Shown here one piece after another: positions 24,955-38,100 of a DNA stretch of 64,000 bases. Below the pieces are notes generated by a model. It had not been told where the DNA came from. It saw nothing but the letters and a program-made list of their open reading frames with translations, and ran no database searches. Location of the stretch: assembly GCA_012845835.1 (NCBI GenBank), contig JABAKD010000006.1, positions 5,882,318-5,946,317 on the forward strand, read 5' to 3'. The translations under genes were made by a program, and so were the position numbers. Position 1 is the stretch's first letter. Every line of letters begins with the position of its first letter. This DNA comes from Undaria pinnatifida (taxonomy: Eukaryota > Sar > Phaeophyceae > Laminariales > Alariaceae).

Positions 24955-26350
24955 CTCGCCTTTTCGTTATACCTTAAACTGACTTAAAAAATACTTCTCG
25001 CATTTTCGTTATACCTTGAACTGACTTAGAAAATACCGGTATACCGTTTGATGGCATTCGGTTTTCCGGGCGGTCATACAGACGGACAGAGAGCCCTACG
25101 GCGTAGGCGACAACCTCCCTAAAAAGACGAATCGTTATCCCCCTTTGCATTGATTGTAGTACCGCGACCAAAAAGCGACTGCAGTGCGTGGAGTGCGATC
25201 TAATCGACCTTCTAGGAAGAGCGTGCAACAGCAGTACAACAACGACCATACTGAGCGCTGGGTCGTGCATCTCCTTCCGGTGCGATTCGGACACGTTCGC
25301 TGTCCCAGCAGTCCGGGCTGAGTCGTGAAGCCGACGCCGAAAGTATTCACTGTTTGCAGTCTTGTTTCCCCTCTCAAGACCCAAAAAAGGGTAATACGTA
25401 CAGTCGCGGTCCCGATATATGGTGCCGTGATTAGCGAAATGCTCTGGATCGCAATTCCAAAATCGATTGGCACAACTTCGACCCGAGATAGCGAGGTCAC
25501 CCCGCTGTATCACAGATCCTTCCCACTAGAGCGGTTTTCGCGGCCGGAATAACCTTGGGAATAGCGGCGGATAGGCCGCATGGCACACTGCGCTTGTTCG
25601 GGCGTATCATACTCTTGTATCGTGTGCCATTAAGCATGGTATTTTTGAGGCACGAGAGAATACAAGTTTTACACGTACGGAAGAAGCTTGGCCAAACCTA
25701 TCAGATCTACGCAGTTTACTTGTACGTCACAATTGGATAGTCTTGAGACACGCGTTGTCTAGTTCGTACTAATAGTTGCTGACCTGCGAGCGAAGCACGT
25801 AATCAAGGAAAGTCGGCGCTACAGGTTCAAGGTGTGATACACACTACTTTAAAGCTACCGTGGGGTTGCTGTGGGAGCAACCTGAGGGCTTTCCCTGCTT
25901 TCCGCCCCGCCTGTGTCCGAGCGGGGGGGGGGGGCGAAACATTATACAACTTCAAAAGCAAAGTGCAAAACTTCTACTTCACATACTGCTGGTAGTTGCT
26001 ACGGTATCCCCTTCCCCCCATCTATTTATTGTGGAGGCGTTACTACTCCTCTGGAAGAGGGATCCCTTGCTCTCCCCGCCAGAATTTCCGACGTCATGTG
26101 AGCACGCAAGAACTATGAAAAATACCAACAATACGTGTGATCAAGTATAACCAGACACGGAAACCTGTACAGTAGTCTGGCATGCCCCATACTGCTCCTT
26201 TGCAACCAGGAAACCGCGAGAGTAGTATATTAACATAAAACTTGCTGTAGTACTCCGACGACGATATGGCACACTTGAAATGTCGAATATAGTTTGATGA
26301 TAACGACCACCAGTAGCGGCGCATTCCCCGAATTAGCGGGTGGCATCGTT
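24955..26350. other. No supported gene
   Basis: It begins with a 46-bp duplication (CATTTTCGTTATACCTTGAACTGACTT). A 179-codon minus ORF (24974-25513) is overlapped by another open frame of 121 codons and shows no motif. I see nothing else supportable. Confidence 0.4.
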
Positions 26351-26359
26351 GTTAAGGCC

Positions 26360-28660
26360 TCCTAAATAGCAGTGGCACCCGCTATATTGGATAAGCGTGG
26401 GTCCCTTGAATAGCGGTTCCAGAATATATTGGCACTATGGACCTCTATACCGTGACCACGACTGTACTGCGTGAACGACCCAATTATAAACCAAACAAAT
26501 CATATTTAATCGAAACGGGGCTTGCGATCGTAAAAGACTTGAGCCAATCCGTCCACCCAACGACAACCCGATCGCCATCCGTTCTGGATGCGGGATTATT
26601 CTATTGACCTCTTGACGAACATTACAAGGGTATGCTCGATAGGGTACGTACCAAAGTATACCGGGTGTATTTTACTCCAAAAACACCCTACCGAAGTGGT
26701 CGGTAAGGTTCGGTACAGCCTCAATACCGGCGCCCAACAGTTCGTTCGATAAGTTCGGTGCGACCTCAGCACCGGTACGCCACACTTGGGTGAGTTTGGC
26801 AAGCCCATCAAAAACGACCTAGGTGTCGGTATACCGTAGTATCGAACATGCCCATCAAAAACGTCACGATAGAATAGTGGTCCCTCTATAGTGTCGGTGT
26901 ACGCCAGCCGGAAATACTGGCATCTCAGCGGCAACCGGCACTGCTCCGCATACTGCCACTACCCCTTGTTCCCATCTATGGCGAGCGATTTCACATGTCA
27001 TGCACTACAGCGGGCAACCGGCACTACTCAAGCGGCTTTATAGAGACACCACTACTACTATATCACATACTGGGTTCTGTTCAAGCCCGTTCGGTAGTCG
27101 CGATACGCTAGGTAGGAGACGGCGAAGACAGCCAAAATCTGCCAAAAAAACACGGAAACACGGAAATATAATAAAAACAATATAGACCTAGTACGTAAAC
27201 ACAAAAAGTCAACGTCAGTACGTGTCACCAACTAATAGCTACGACTCAAACCTAACCGATTAATTACTAACGTTACACCCAATTTGCTTGACTTACCTCA
27301 ACCTCGCCAAAATATAATCTACTCAACTGGGCTCAAAATTGTTAAATTCTCAGGACGTTGCTCAAATTTCCTCGAGTTTGGTCTGCTTCGCTTACGTTTG
27401 CGCACATTTGCTCAATTTTGCTCCACTAACAGTAGCTCATTTTTGCTCAATATATTTTGCCGAATTTTGATCAAATTCGCTCTCGTGTTGCCCCGTTATG
27501 TTAATATTTGCCCGAGCTTAGCCCAACTTCACCCCAGTTGCTGCGCTCCGCATGACGTTGCTCAACCTTGCTCGGTCATCTGTGCCTAATCAGGTTTGCC
27601 CAAAATTTCAAAATAAGCGCGGCGATAACTTACGATGGGCATTCCAACCAGTCGACACATGAATATGTCAACAAAAAACATGGTACAGCAGAGGTCCTTC
27701 TATAGTGCCGGTTGAGCAGCGCCCGTTGCCTGTTATAGCACCTGCGAAATCACTTAGCGCCTGTCGGAACAACCAGTAGTGGCAGCATGTGTAGTAGTGC
27801 CGGTGTCCTCTACAGTGCCGGTAGTTCCGGCTGGCACAAATCAGCACTATCTAGAGGGACTACTACTGTACTTAGGAAAACAAAACCAAAATATTCCAAG
27901 AGTGTGCTTAATAAGGTATGTATATACTCTGAGGTATCCGGGTACCAAACCTGGCCACGGTCATACTCGGGTAGACACCCGGGTACCTCCAGAGAATATA
28001 CGTAATCGGGAAAATACCCCAGTGTCTTCGGAGTATACATACCCTACCCAACACACCCCGAAAAACAAACGCATCGTCCATTCGCCCGCCAAAGCACCGA
28101 TCCATGTGTGTCTTCGACGGCGCCTCCAAACAACGCGCAAACGACGCACGCCACGTTAGGGGTGCCTCCTTACCGGGCTGCTCACTTGAGAAACTCCGTC
28201 CCTCACCAATAGGCCGACTCTAAGAAACAACAAAACGCATACCGATGAATCTATTCCCTTGGCCGGGCCACAGAACGAACAAAAGTGTAAAACAGAAATA
28301 CCATCTCAACGATACTGTGCGTTTCCTCCCCAGGTGAGGAGCCCCGCTAGTCAGAGGCGTTTCGGCCAGAACGTGTTCCAGTGGGAAGGGGGGCGGGGGG
28401 GTGTACTCAGTTTGTGCATGGCCGTAGTCGCATGGTCATAGACCCGCCAGTGGGGGGGGGGGGCAATAGTGCCGGTATGTGCCAGCCCAATATACCGGCA
28501 CTATTCAGGGCACCGGCACTATTGGGAATAGGCGTGCTATAGTTACAAAAGAGAGTTCCGGTCGTACCAAGTGATTACACCGGCACCATGTAGAGCAGCG
28601 CCACTATTCTACCGCCACTATATGAGACCTCCGCACTGTGCCCCTACTGCAGCACGCGTC
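26360..28660. repeat. Dispersed TAGTGCCGGT repeats, TTGCTCAA tract
   Basis: Pieces with ATAGTGCCGGT and CCGGCACTAT lie near 26385-26430, 26875-26960, 27695-27830 and 28470-28620. The 27695-27830 piece matches the minisatellite at 41276-41640 inside the farnesyltransferase gene. 27270-27610 is a degenerate TTTGCTCAA repeat. 28395-28450 has GTGTACTCAGTTTGTGCATG, shared with repeats at 33600, 37325, 38375 and 39487. Confidence 0.55.
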
Positions 28661-28675
28661 AAACTCCTACTGAAA

Positions 28676-29175
28676 CGCAGTCGGTAACTGCCTAATCTGC
28701 ATTGGCGAACAGGGCATCGCGATCGAAGGGTAGCAGTTCGAATAAGACAATAGCCCCCTCAACCGCGTGTGCCCGTTCGATGGGGGCTTCCATGCACTAT
28801 GGAAACCCTTTGTGCAACGTGACTAGTAACCGAAACGTAACCTGCAACTGTCGAACATGCATCGGCGAACAGGGTGTCGTGATCGAACGGTAGCAGTCCG
28901 AAGGAAGAGATTGCCTTCTAAACCGCGTGTGCCCGTTCGACGGGCGCTTCCATACTACATGAAAACCCTTTCTGATTCATAACCACTAACCGAAACGTGG
29001 CCGGTAACTACCGAATGGCATCGGCGAACAAGTTATCGTGATCAGACAGTACTACGACATCGCCCTCCGAACCTCGTGCTTGTTCGACCGGTGCCTCCAA
29101 ACAACATAGAGACCCTTTCTCACACTTGAGATTTACTGAAACGTCCCCTGTAACCGAAACGTAACCTGCAGCTGC
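28676..29175. repeat. Tandem array derived from terminal exon of FTB
   Basis: Three units of about 155 bp (28676-28830, 28831-28990, 28991-29150) continue directly from the real terminal exon. Shared blocks on plus are CGAAACGTAACCTGCA, GGCGAACAGG, GTGATCGAACGGTAGCAGT and GTGCCCGTTCGA. On minus, the unit at 28676 reads FELLPFDRDALFANAD then stop, against FELLPSDHNTLLADAK then stop in the gene. The extra units lack the good acceptor of the real exon. Confidence 0.8.
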
Positions 29176-32100
29176 CTATTTTGCGTCAGCGAGGAGAGTG
29201 TTGTGATCGGACGGTAGCAGTTCGAAGTGAGACATCGCCCTCGCAACTCTGTCTTCGGCAATGTTGTACGCCGGATTGGTGCGTTTCTGCAACAAGGAAA
29301 AAAACGAAGAGGGGTATGAGGGCGAGGTGGGTTGTGTGAGGATAGGTTAGGTTGGGTTCGGTTAGGTGAGGTTGGATTGGGTTGGGATGTGTAGGGTGGG
29401 GTGGGGTGGGGTGGAGTTGGGGGCGGGGGGTGAGGTGGGATGGGTTGGAGTGAGCAACAATTTCACACTATGGACAGATCAGATCGCTGTTTCCTTTTGC
29501 GTTCGTTTGTTTTTGCTCGTCCCATCTAGTATCTTCGCACTTTTTCTTTCTCCTTCTCCCTCCCTAGAACTACAGTAACTCAAATCCGGGGTCACTAAGC
29601 AGGCTCTCCCCCCCCCCTCTACTACGGTACGCGCCTTCGTTTATATCGCGACAATAATTCAGCACTTTCTTCCCTCATCGACTTGCGTCGAATTGTGCGT
29701 ACCCACGCTGTGAAAAGCTCTCGGCAGTTGGCGTCTGGAAAAAAAAACTTCATACGTACCGAGATTTAAACCCTTGACTCCAACCTTAGCATCAACAGTG
29801 TTCGAGGTTAATCCCTAGCCCACCGGGGGCGACCGGCCACTAGACACATTACAAAGTCAGCATTCACGTATAATCTGAGTTTTGGAATTATAATTGCAAA
29901 TACCGAATTCGTCGACGAAGCGCCAAATTCGATAAATTGTTCGAAAGACATTCATGGAAAACAAAATGCCGTAAAATTCAATCCATGGGAAGAGTCCTTT
30001 CGGCCCGCTGCCTCCAGCTGCGGACGAACTTACACTTGCAAGCTTGCGGCTGGATTGCTCCCGGCAAAAAACGAGGCACGAGTAACAGGACAGGCGATCT
30101 CCACGGGGACAGGGGTGCTACCGGCCGAGAAACGTGGGAGATTGCGTAATGCAATTGCCTTGCAAAAAAGCACTTGAAAAGCTCAGGAGGATATATCCAA
30201 TGCCCAAGGTTTGATTTGCCTAAGCAATGCTAAATACACGATGAAAACGAAGGCGGAAACTGGCATAATAACCCAAAGAAGGCTCTTCAATCGCGTACCC
30301 CGCCCTGCCTTAATCGTCAACTACGTGTTTTTTACTGCTGCCTGCTGCTCTTTCCACCAATATTTCAGTACAGTATACATATAGTACTAGGGGGCAAGCG
30401 GTCTCTCTTGGCGGGCGGCCCCACCTGGCCTACGTCGATGGAGCTGGAGAGGCACTGTCCGTTTTGGGCGTGTTCTGTTCAGGGTACCTACTGCTGTTTT
30501 GGTCAAGGTCAACGAGAGGGGAGGGGGACCCTTCGCTCAGATGATAGACCGCATCGAGGCAGCCGCGGGGTCAATCACACCGCCTCCTCGAATGCCCGAC
30601 CCTTTGCACTGGGTGCCGGGCTGCCAACTCGGGGGAGCTCGGTCATAGTTGGGGTATCCAGGGCGATGAGAGATGCGGCTCGATCAGAGAGTATACGGGC
30701 AACTCCAATTTGAATTTCCTTCGCGCATTTTTTACGTGAGGGCAGGTTTCTGCTCTCACATAAAAAAGTGCGTGAATGGCTCTTCCACAAAGATCCAAGG
30801 AGTAGAAAAGCCATGATTATCAAAAATGGAGGAGACTCGTTTCAAAGTCAATCACACATGCTTTTGTGGGAAAAAAATCAAATATGCCGTGAATGCTGAC
30901 TTTGAAATATGTCTACTGTACAGATCATGTAGATTGTTTCACGAATCTGCATAACCTGGACAAGTCTCTACGGGACTGGTCTACATTATCTGAACTACCT
31001 GTACATGTTTCTGCAGTACTTGTGAACCTTAGTATTGATCGTGTTCGAGGTTCATCCCTAGACCATCGGGGGCGACCGGTCACTGTACAGATAATGTATG
31101 TTGTCTCACGAATCTGCATAACCTGTACAAGTCTCTGCGGGGCTGATCTACATTATTTGAACTACCTGTGTTTCTGCGGTACTTGCGCACAGTGTGCAGG
31201 GTGCGGTGACTTAGCACAATTTGTTTTAAACCACAACGGGTAAAAGTTGCCGGATGACCGTCGACAGTTTCCGAAGATGCGACAGCGGGCGCTTACTTTC
31301 TGTCAGAGAAAAACTAAACAAAAAAGGGACAAAAAACAAACAAACAAACAAACAAAACAAAACACAACAGGCGAACAAACAAGCCCGTACCGGCCAACCC
31401 CACCCCCATACCCAGCTAGTCCTGCCCGCCTGCTCGCTCACCAGCTGGTTGGACGCATCCCCCACGACGACCGGGCTGTCAGCCAGGCAGTGCTGTGCCA
31501 CCGACAGGCCACTCAAGGTGTAGCACGTATGGTAGAAATCCCTCCCCCTGCTCGGCAGCAAAAAAATTAGAGACAACACGTATTAACCCCTCCATAACTG
31601 CGAAACCCCCGTCTGGGGGGAGTTTTACGTGGAATAAAACAGGGAAGCTGTCATGCAGTGGTAGAAGGGCTAAAGGGGCTTCAGATCGAGGGGGGCAATT
31701 AACGAAAAACGCGTGCTGTGGCAAGGGTGCGCCTAAATCAGTTACGGCTCCTGACGAGCGCTGCAATAGAGGCGTACACCCGAAATGAAAAAAACTGAGG
31801 TTCTTCATTTGAGGAGGCCCATACGAAACCCATCTATCCACCAACCTATCCACCCACCCACCTAACCAACCACCGACCCACCCACCCACCCACCCACCCC
31901 ACCCACCCCACCCACCCACCCACCCACCCCACCCATCCACCCACCAACTGCGATAGATGTTCACCCTGGCAACATCCATGACGGGAGTCACATATCTTCA
32001 AATACAAATACATCTTTAAAAAACGAGCGGCCGGTGTATCACGCAGCTTGCAAAGATTAGTACCGACCCTTAAAGCGTTCGTGCTCACAGCCGGCGTATC

Positions 32101-35100
32101 TAAAGTACTTCTACAAAATGCGAATGTGCAACCTGGTGAGCATACGAATGTGCAACCTGGTGTACAACTCCCTGGCCTCGGTATTTCAGCGGACGAGATT
32201 GCTGGTACACATCCACAACAAACATCGGGTGATTTCTCAGTCGAGGGAGCCCGTTGGCCAGAGATAGTGCCACCTAAAGGTGCCGCCCTTACTTATCATA
32301 GCCCGTGACTCCTCCTTTGAGAGGCCCTACTCCTGACCCGTGAAACGAGTTTGAGAATAGAATGGACGAGTAAACCCGATGAATGATGCCGTTGCCGGGG
32401 TGACTTGGAAAATGAGTAATACGACTAGGAAAAACACACTACCCCTGATTCGTGAAACGAGTTTGAGAACAAACCGACGAGTAAACCCTGTGAACGATGA
32501 ACGATGAACGATGAACCATGAACCATGACCCATGAACCATGAACCATGAACCATGAACCATGAACGATTTTTGGGCAAACCACACTTCTTATCATATCAT
32601 TATTTCAATATGGTGGCGAAGAGGGGAAGGGGCCAAAACATTTTTGGAGTCAATGCTGCTTTGTACAGTCTGGATTGTTTCGTTCTGTTCTCGCACCCGG
32701 GCGGTACGCTAGCATTGCTTTACCTTGATTAAAGGCGGGTTGTTTTTGGTTTTCTCTTGTCTTACAGTCTGTAACCACATAATTTGTATATCTCTAAGGA
32801 TGAAGAATCAGCAGGGACACTGGGTGTACTGATGTCGTTGGGTAGAAAGAACGGTTTAACGTGCAGACAACACACAGTGGTTTCGGTGTTACTCCTTAGA
32901 TACTTTGGCAGGGTGATGTTTAACCGTAACCCTAACCTTGGCATCCCCCAACAACATTGAAACCGGCATAAAAAAAAAGGAATCCCGTTTTATCCCGCAA
33001 CCTGGAACTACAACCAGGCAGATCAAGGGAAAAGCGGTGGCGGCACATAACGAGGGAGGGGGTCCACTCACTTTCCAGGCTTATCCCTCAAGCCGCCATC
33101 CGACTGCTGCGAACACATCAGCACGTACTCCTGCAGTCTTTCTCTCGCGAAGTCCAGCCCGTCCCCTCCCCTCCCCGCACCCAGTAGCACCACATCTTCA
33201 ATCTCTGTAGGGGTTTCTATAGTTTTGGCCTCCCCAATAACTTCCATGTCTTCCGCCCTCTTACGGGTTTCCAAATTTGCGGTCTCCTCCGCCAAGGTTC
33301 TCACATTTGTTTCCCCCTCGACAATAGCGGTTGCGCTTTCACCACCGCCATCACCAACACCACCACCAACACCGACACTGCCAACATCAACAACACTACC
33401 ATCACCACCAGCACCGCCACCGGCATCGCCACCAATGCCGTCATCGAGTACTACCTCCTCCCCTCCCTGTCTCTGCGCACAGGCGGTGCTTGATAGATGC
33501 TCCTTTGACAATATGAAACGTCCCTCCGCGTCTCGGTGGCTGACCTATAAGTTTTGCATCATCGGGGAGGAGGCCGGGAGGGGGGGGCGGGGGGCGGGGG
33601 GGGGTATACTCATTATCATGCATAGCCGTAGTCTTAATATCATAGACGCTGGCACTCCTATGACTGGACGGAGCACGTCGAGTTTTCACCGACCGGGGGG
33701 AGGGGAGCTACATTGTGCTAGTCTAGCGTGGTCAAGGCATCACTCCCAGTACCTTTGTTTTCGGTTTATTTACAACAACCAGTGTTGTATCTTCCGGAAG
33801 GGGGGGAGGGGGGCAATCATGGCGGGGGCGGGCGGGGGTGGTTGGAGTCAAAGTGTTGGCATTCACGCGCGCCACCGAGTTACAGAAAAACCAACTACCT
33901 GGTAGCATTTTCGCGAGAGTGGGGGGCGGGGACGAGGTACGTGTAACAACAAAAACCAACAACAACAGCAACAAAAATACACATAACACAAAATAACGCC
34001 TACAACACCAACAACGCCGAAAACACACACAAGGCAATGAGTGCCAACGCCTTAATAATATCCTAGTGACCCGTCCTCCCCACACCGACGACGGCAACGA
34101 CATACAACGGCACAAACACCAAACACGACAACGACAACACCACCAACACCAACACCTATATCACCACCACCCCTAACCGCGACCACCCCCATCCATTTCC
34201 ACCACCCCCAACGACAAAAACAACGTTCGCACCTCGCTCCCACGGCCAGCTTCCACGTAGTCGAGCATGGCAACCGCCCCGCCCTGCCAGAAAGAGTAGC
34301 AACCATCCACAAGCTTGTTGGTGCGGCCTTGGAACCTGCGTGTTACCGCATTGTCATGTTACCGTGTTGCTGCTGTGCTACCGCATGGTCATGATACCGT
34401 GCTACTGCCGTGTTACCGCATTGTTATGTTACCGTGTTGCTGCTGTGTTGTCGTGTTATCTTGTTACTGCTGCGTCACCGTAGTGTCATGTTGACATATT
34501 TTCTGCTGTGCTACCGTGTTGCTGCCGTGTTACCGCATTGTCATGTTACCGTGTTACAGCTGTGCTACCGCATTGTCATGCTACCGTGTTATTGCCGTGG
34601 TACAGCATAGTCATGTCGCGTGTTACTGCTGTGTTACCGCATGGCCATGATATCGTGTTAGTGCAGTGTTACCGTGTTACTGCTATGTTACCGCATGGCC
34701 ATGATATCGTGTTAGTACAGTGTTACCGTGTTACTGCTGTGTTACCGCATTGTCATGTCACCGTGTTACTGCTGTGTTACCGTTTTGTTATGTCACCGTG
34801 TTACTGCTATGTTACCGTGCTGCTGCTGTGTTACCGCATGGTGATGATACCATGTTACTGCTGCGTTAGCTCATTGGCATGTTACTACTTTGACTAGGGG
34901 TTGACGCTAGGCTGTCATCATTGCTGACGGTCAGGCAGGGGTTCGAATCTAGGCTGGTGCATTTAATTACGCACAGAGTGTTGTTCCGATTACTCTTCCG
35001 TCGCCGAAAGCGCGAGAGGATGATTTGGCAAAATTCGATGCAAACCGACGAGCACTGGGGATATTCAGGCCTCCGCGGGATAGAAATGGACGCATGTACC

Positions 35101-38100
35101 AGGGGGAGAAGGGGAGACACCTGTGACCGCGGTTTGTCCAGAAAAGAAAGCAACAAGAAAAAAAATAATAACAAGTCGTGTTGTGTTGTCGTGTTACTGC
35201 TGTGTTACGTACTGTCGCGCTACCGTGTTACCGTGTTGTCGTTCGTGTTACTGTTGTGTTACCGTGATGTCGTTGGGTTTAGTTTCATGTTCCTTTTCAT
35301 TTCCCTTTTCCAGTGAACTATTGTGATACCGTGATATCGTTTTACCTAGTTTTATGTTCCTTTTCACTCTCATTTTAAAGTTAATGCGTGTTGCTACTGT
35401 CATCTTCATTTTCATTTTCTTCGTACTCGTATTCAGTTTCACGTTTATTTTCAGTTTCCATTTTCAGAATACGCTTTATTTCTAATGTCAACTTTCATTT
35501 TCATTTTATATTCACATCTGCGCTCACCCTCCCTCTGCCCTCATCTGGCGACCGCTCAGCCACCGGCGGAGGGTCCTAAGGTCCGCCTTGTCGCACGCTC
35601 CGAGGATGACAAGAGAAGCAAACGCACAGAACGTGTAGCCTCCGTGTGCCTGTGCAAGTTCAAGTTGCAGTTACAGTAAGTAGCAGTTTCAGTTTCAGTT
35701 GAATTTGAAGTTTCAGTTTCAGTTGATTGTGCAGTTGGAATTTTTCAAGTTGAGTTCGAAGTTTCAGTGGAGAATGGAGTTAAAGTTGCCGCTGAAGTTG
35801 CGGATGAACGTGAAATAGCAGTTGAAGTTGAATTTGCGGCTGACTTTGCAGTTGAAGTGTAATTTTCAGCTGAGATTAAACTTGATGTTACGTTTGCATT
35901 AGACGTGGAAGTGTGGTGAGCTAAAGCTTTATTTTTCCCCATCCGCCGGAGGATAAAAAAAAAAAAAAAAAAAAAAAAAAAGTTGTTGGACATTTAGTTG
36001 AAGATGGAGCTGAAGTTAACGTTGATGTTCCAGTTGAAATTACATTCGAATTTGGATCTTCAGTTGAAATTGAGTTTGTGTTTGAAGTTGAAGTTGAGTT
36101 TGATATTAAATTTCAACTGAATTAGAAATATCGGTCGACTTGGAATCTGCTGTTGAAAATTGAGTTTGCGTTCGACTTTGAAGTTGCAGCCAAAGCTGCA
36201 GCTGAAGTTGCAGTTGACTTTCCAGTTGAATTGGACTTTTCAGTTGAAGTTGAAGTTGAAGTGATTTTGAATTTCAATCTTAAGTGTAGTTGAGCACGGA
36301 GTTGAATATTCAGTCGAATTTGAAATTTCAGTTTATATCGTAACTGATGTCGAAGTTGTCGTTGTCACCGATGGGTATTATGGTCCGATGAAGAGCAGAA
36401 AACACACGAAAAAAAAGCAAAAGGGGGGCAAACGTTTGGTGGAAAGGATGGGAGGAGGAAAAGACGGGGAATTTGGATGGAAAAGGAGATTGGGGATAAA
36501 GTACAAAAGCATACGAAATTAGAGAAAAAAGGAGTTGCAACCGGCGGGAACGGAGAGGGGTAGAGAACGAAGGGAGACGGAGATAGGATGGGATTGGAAG
36601 GGATGTGGGGATATGGAGAGGCACAGAGGACGGGGGGGGAATGGAGGGTGAGGGGAATTTATGCCAACATACCAACCCATCAAGACGCACCAAATAACAA
36701 AGCTGGGGGCTGTAGAGACTTAGCGAGGCTGGGGAGTGAGGGCTTGGGGGGGGGGGGGGGGGGGTAGCAGATACCTGGTACTTCGGGACGAGAGGCTACG
36801 CCGCTAATCACGATGTAAACACCTACACACATCTGTCTCCCTCTGCCTCGGGCGACCCTCCCATTGCACAGAACTTCTAGGAGTACGCAGCGACAACCTC
36901 AACAAAACCAACAACACAACCTTCACGATCACTACCTTCCTCTGCCTGTCCCAACAACAGCACAACAACTACCTCCATCAACAGCACCCCCCCCTTCCCC
37001 CCTTGCTATATATTGGAGTTGGCCTCGGTTGGCATCGACGCTGTAAAACATGCCAATCACTGCGTGAGCTAGACAACCAGGGTATCGCTTTTCGTTTTTT
37101 GTTTTTTTGGCGGTCACCATGATGGTTATCGAGTTAGATCATGTTGTGCGGGGTGGAGAGCCCTAACTCCGCATTAAGGGAATGATCGCATCACGTAGTG
37201 CAAATAGGGTAAGGCTCCCACGAGGCAGTTACATAGTAATACCCATTGCTGTCTCTGCGGTGGCCACACCACAAAACAAAGTAACTCATTGGCGCTGTCA
37301 TCTTTAAGCAAGAAAGTAGGCACAAGGTGCAAAAGCCCGTCTTACGAGCGGTTCTTGGAAGGATGCAGCTCGCCCTTCCTGCGACTCGTCGAACACCTCA
37401 CGGCGCTTCGCGCCTCGTGCAAGCAATGCCTGCCTAGTTGATAAAAACCCGACGTGCTCCGTCCCGGCATAGTAGGGATGCGCGGATCTATGGTCATACG
37501 ACTACGGCCATGTACAAACTGAGTACACCCCCCCCCCCCCCCCGATCACTCCCGCCACCATCACCAACATCACCACCACCACCACCACCGCCATGACGCC
37601 ATGACCACCACCACTACTACCGACCCCGCTACCATTGCCAACCCCCACCAACACCAATACACTCAGCACCAACACCACCACCAACACTACCCCCTAACGC
37701 TAACCCCACCCCCCAAACCCCCCCCACCCCTCACCCCCCGGCAACCGCCACCATCACCAAAAACAAAACCAAATGAAAAGCACTGACGTACCTCGTTCCA
37801 CGGCTCGCCACCGAAGCCTCCTTCGAAGGTCTGACATCGGACCTGCTTGCAGTGGCACAAAAATGGGACAAGTTAAATCTAGGAAGAAACTCCAGCAACG
37901 CGTCGGGGCGAAAAAACTCATGGAATTTAGAGCAGGGTGCTTTCGTTTAGTAAAGTCGTCGTCCCTTCGTAGTTACTGCGTTGCCATGCCAGACGACAAT
38001 ACCCGCATTGTAAGGGCCCCCCGAATTATCCCCGGAGAGTGCGATATGATATTATGTAGGACATAGTACTGGCGAGCGGTTCCCAACGCACTAAACCGGA

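Noticed and set aside
24974-25513. 179-codon minus-strand ORF
   Set aside because: No recognisable motif, an overlapping frame is also open, and it lies in repeat-rich sequence. A chance ORF is more likely.
28676-29175. CRISPR-like array because of regular ~155-bp units
   Set aside because: Units are whole diverged tandem copies of an exon and its flank, not short identical repeats with unique spacers, in a eukaryotic gene context.
31840-31991. Trp/Gly-rich ORF on minus
   Set aside because: Translation of a CCCA microsatellite in intron 10.
34867-34877. TAGCTCATTGG as the A box of the 34.9 kb SINE
   Set aside because: It is part of the last degenerate minisatellite unit; TGACTAGGGGTTGA gives the normal 49-base spacing to the B box.
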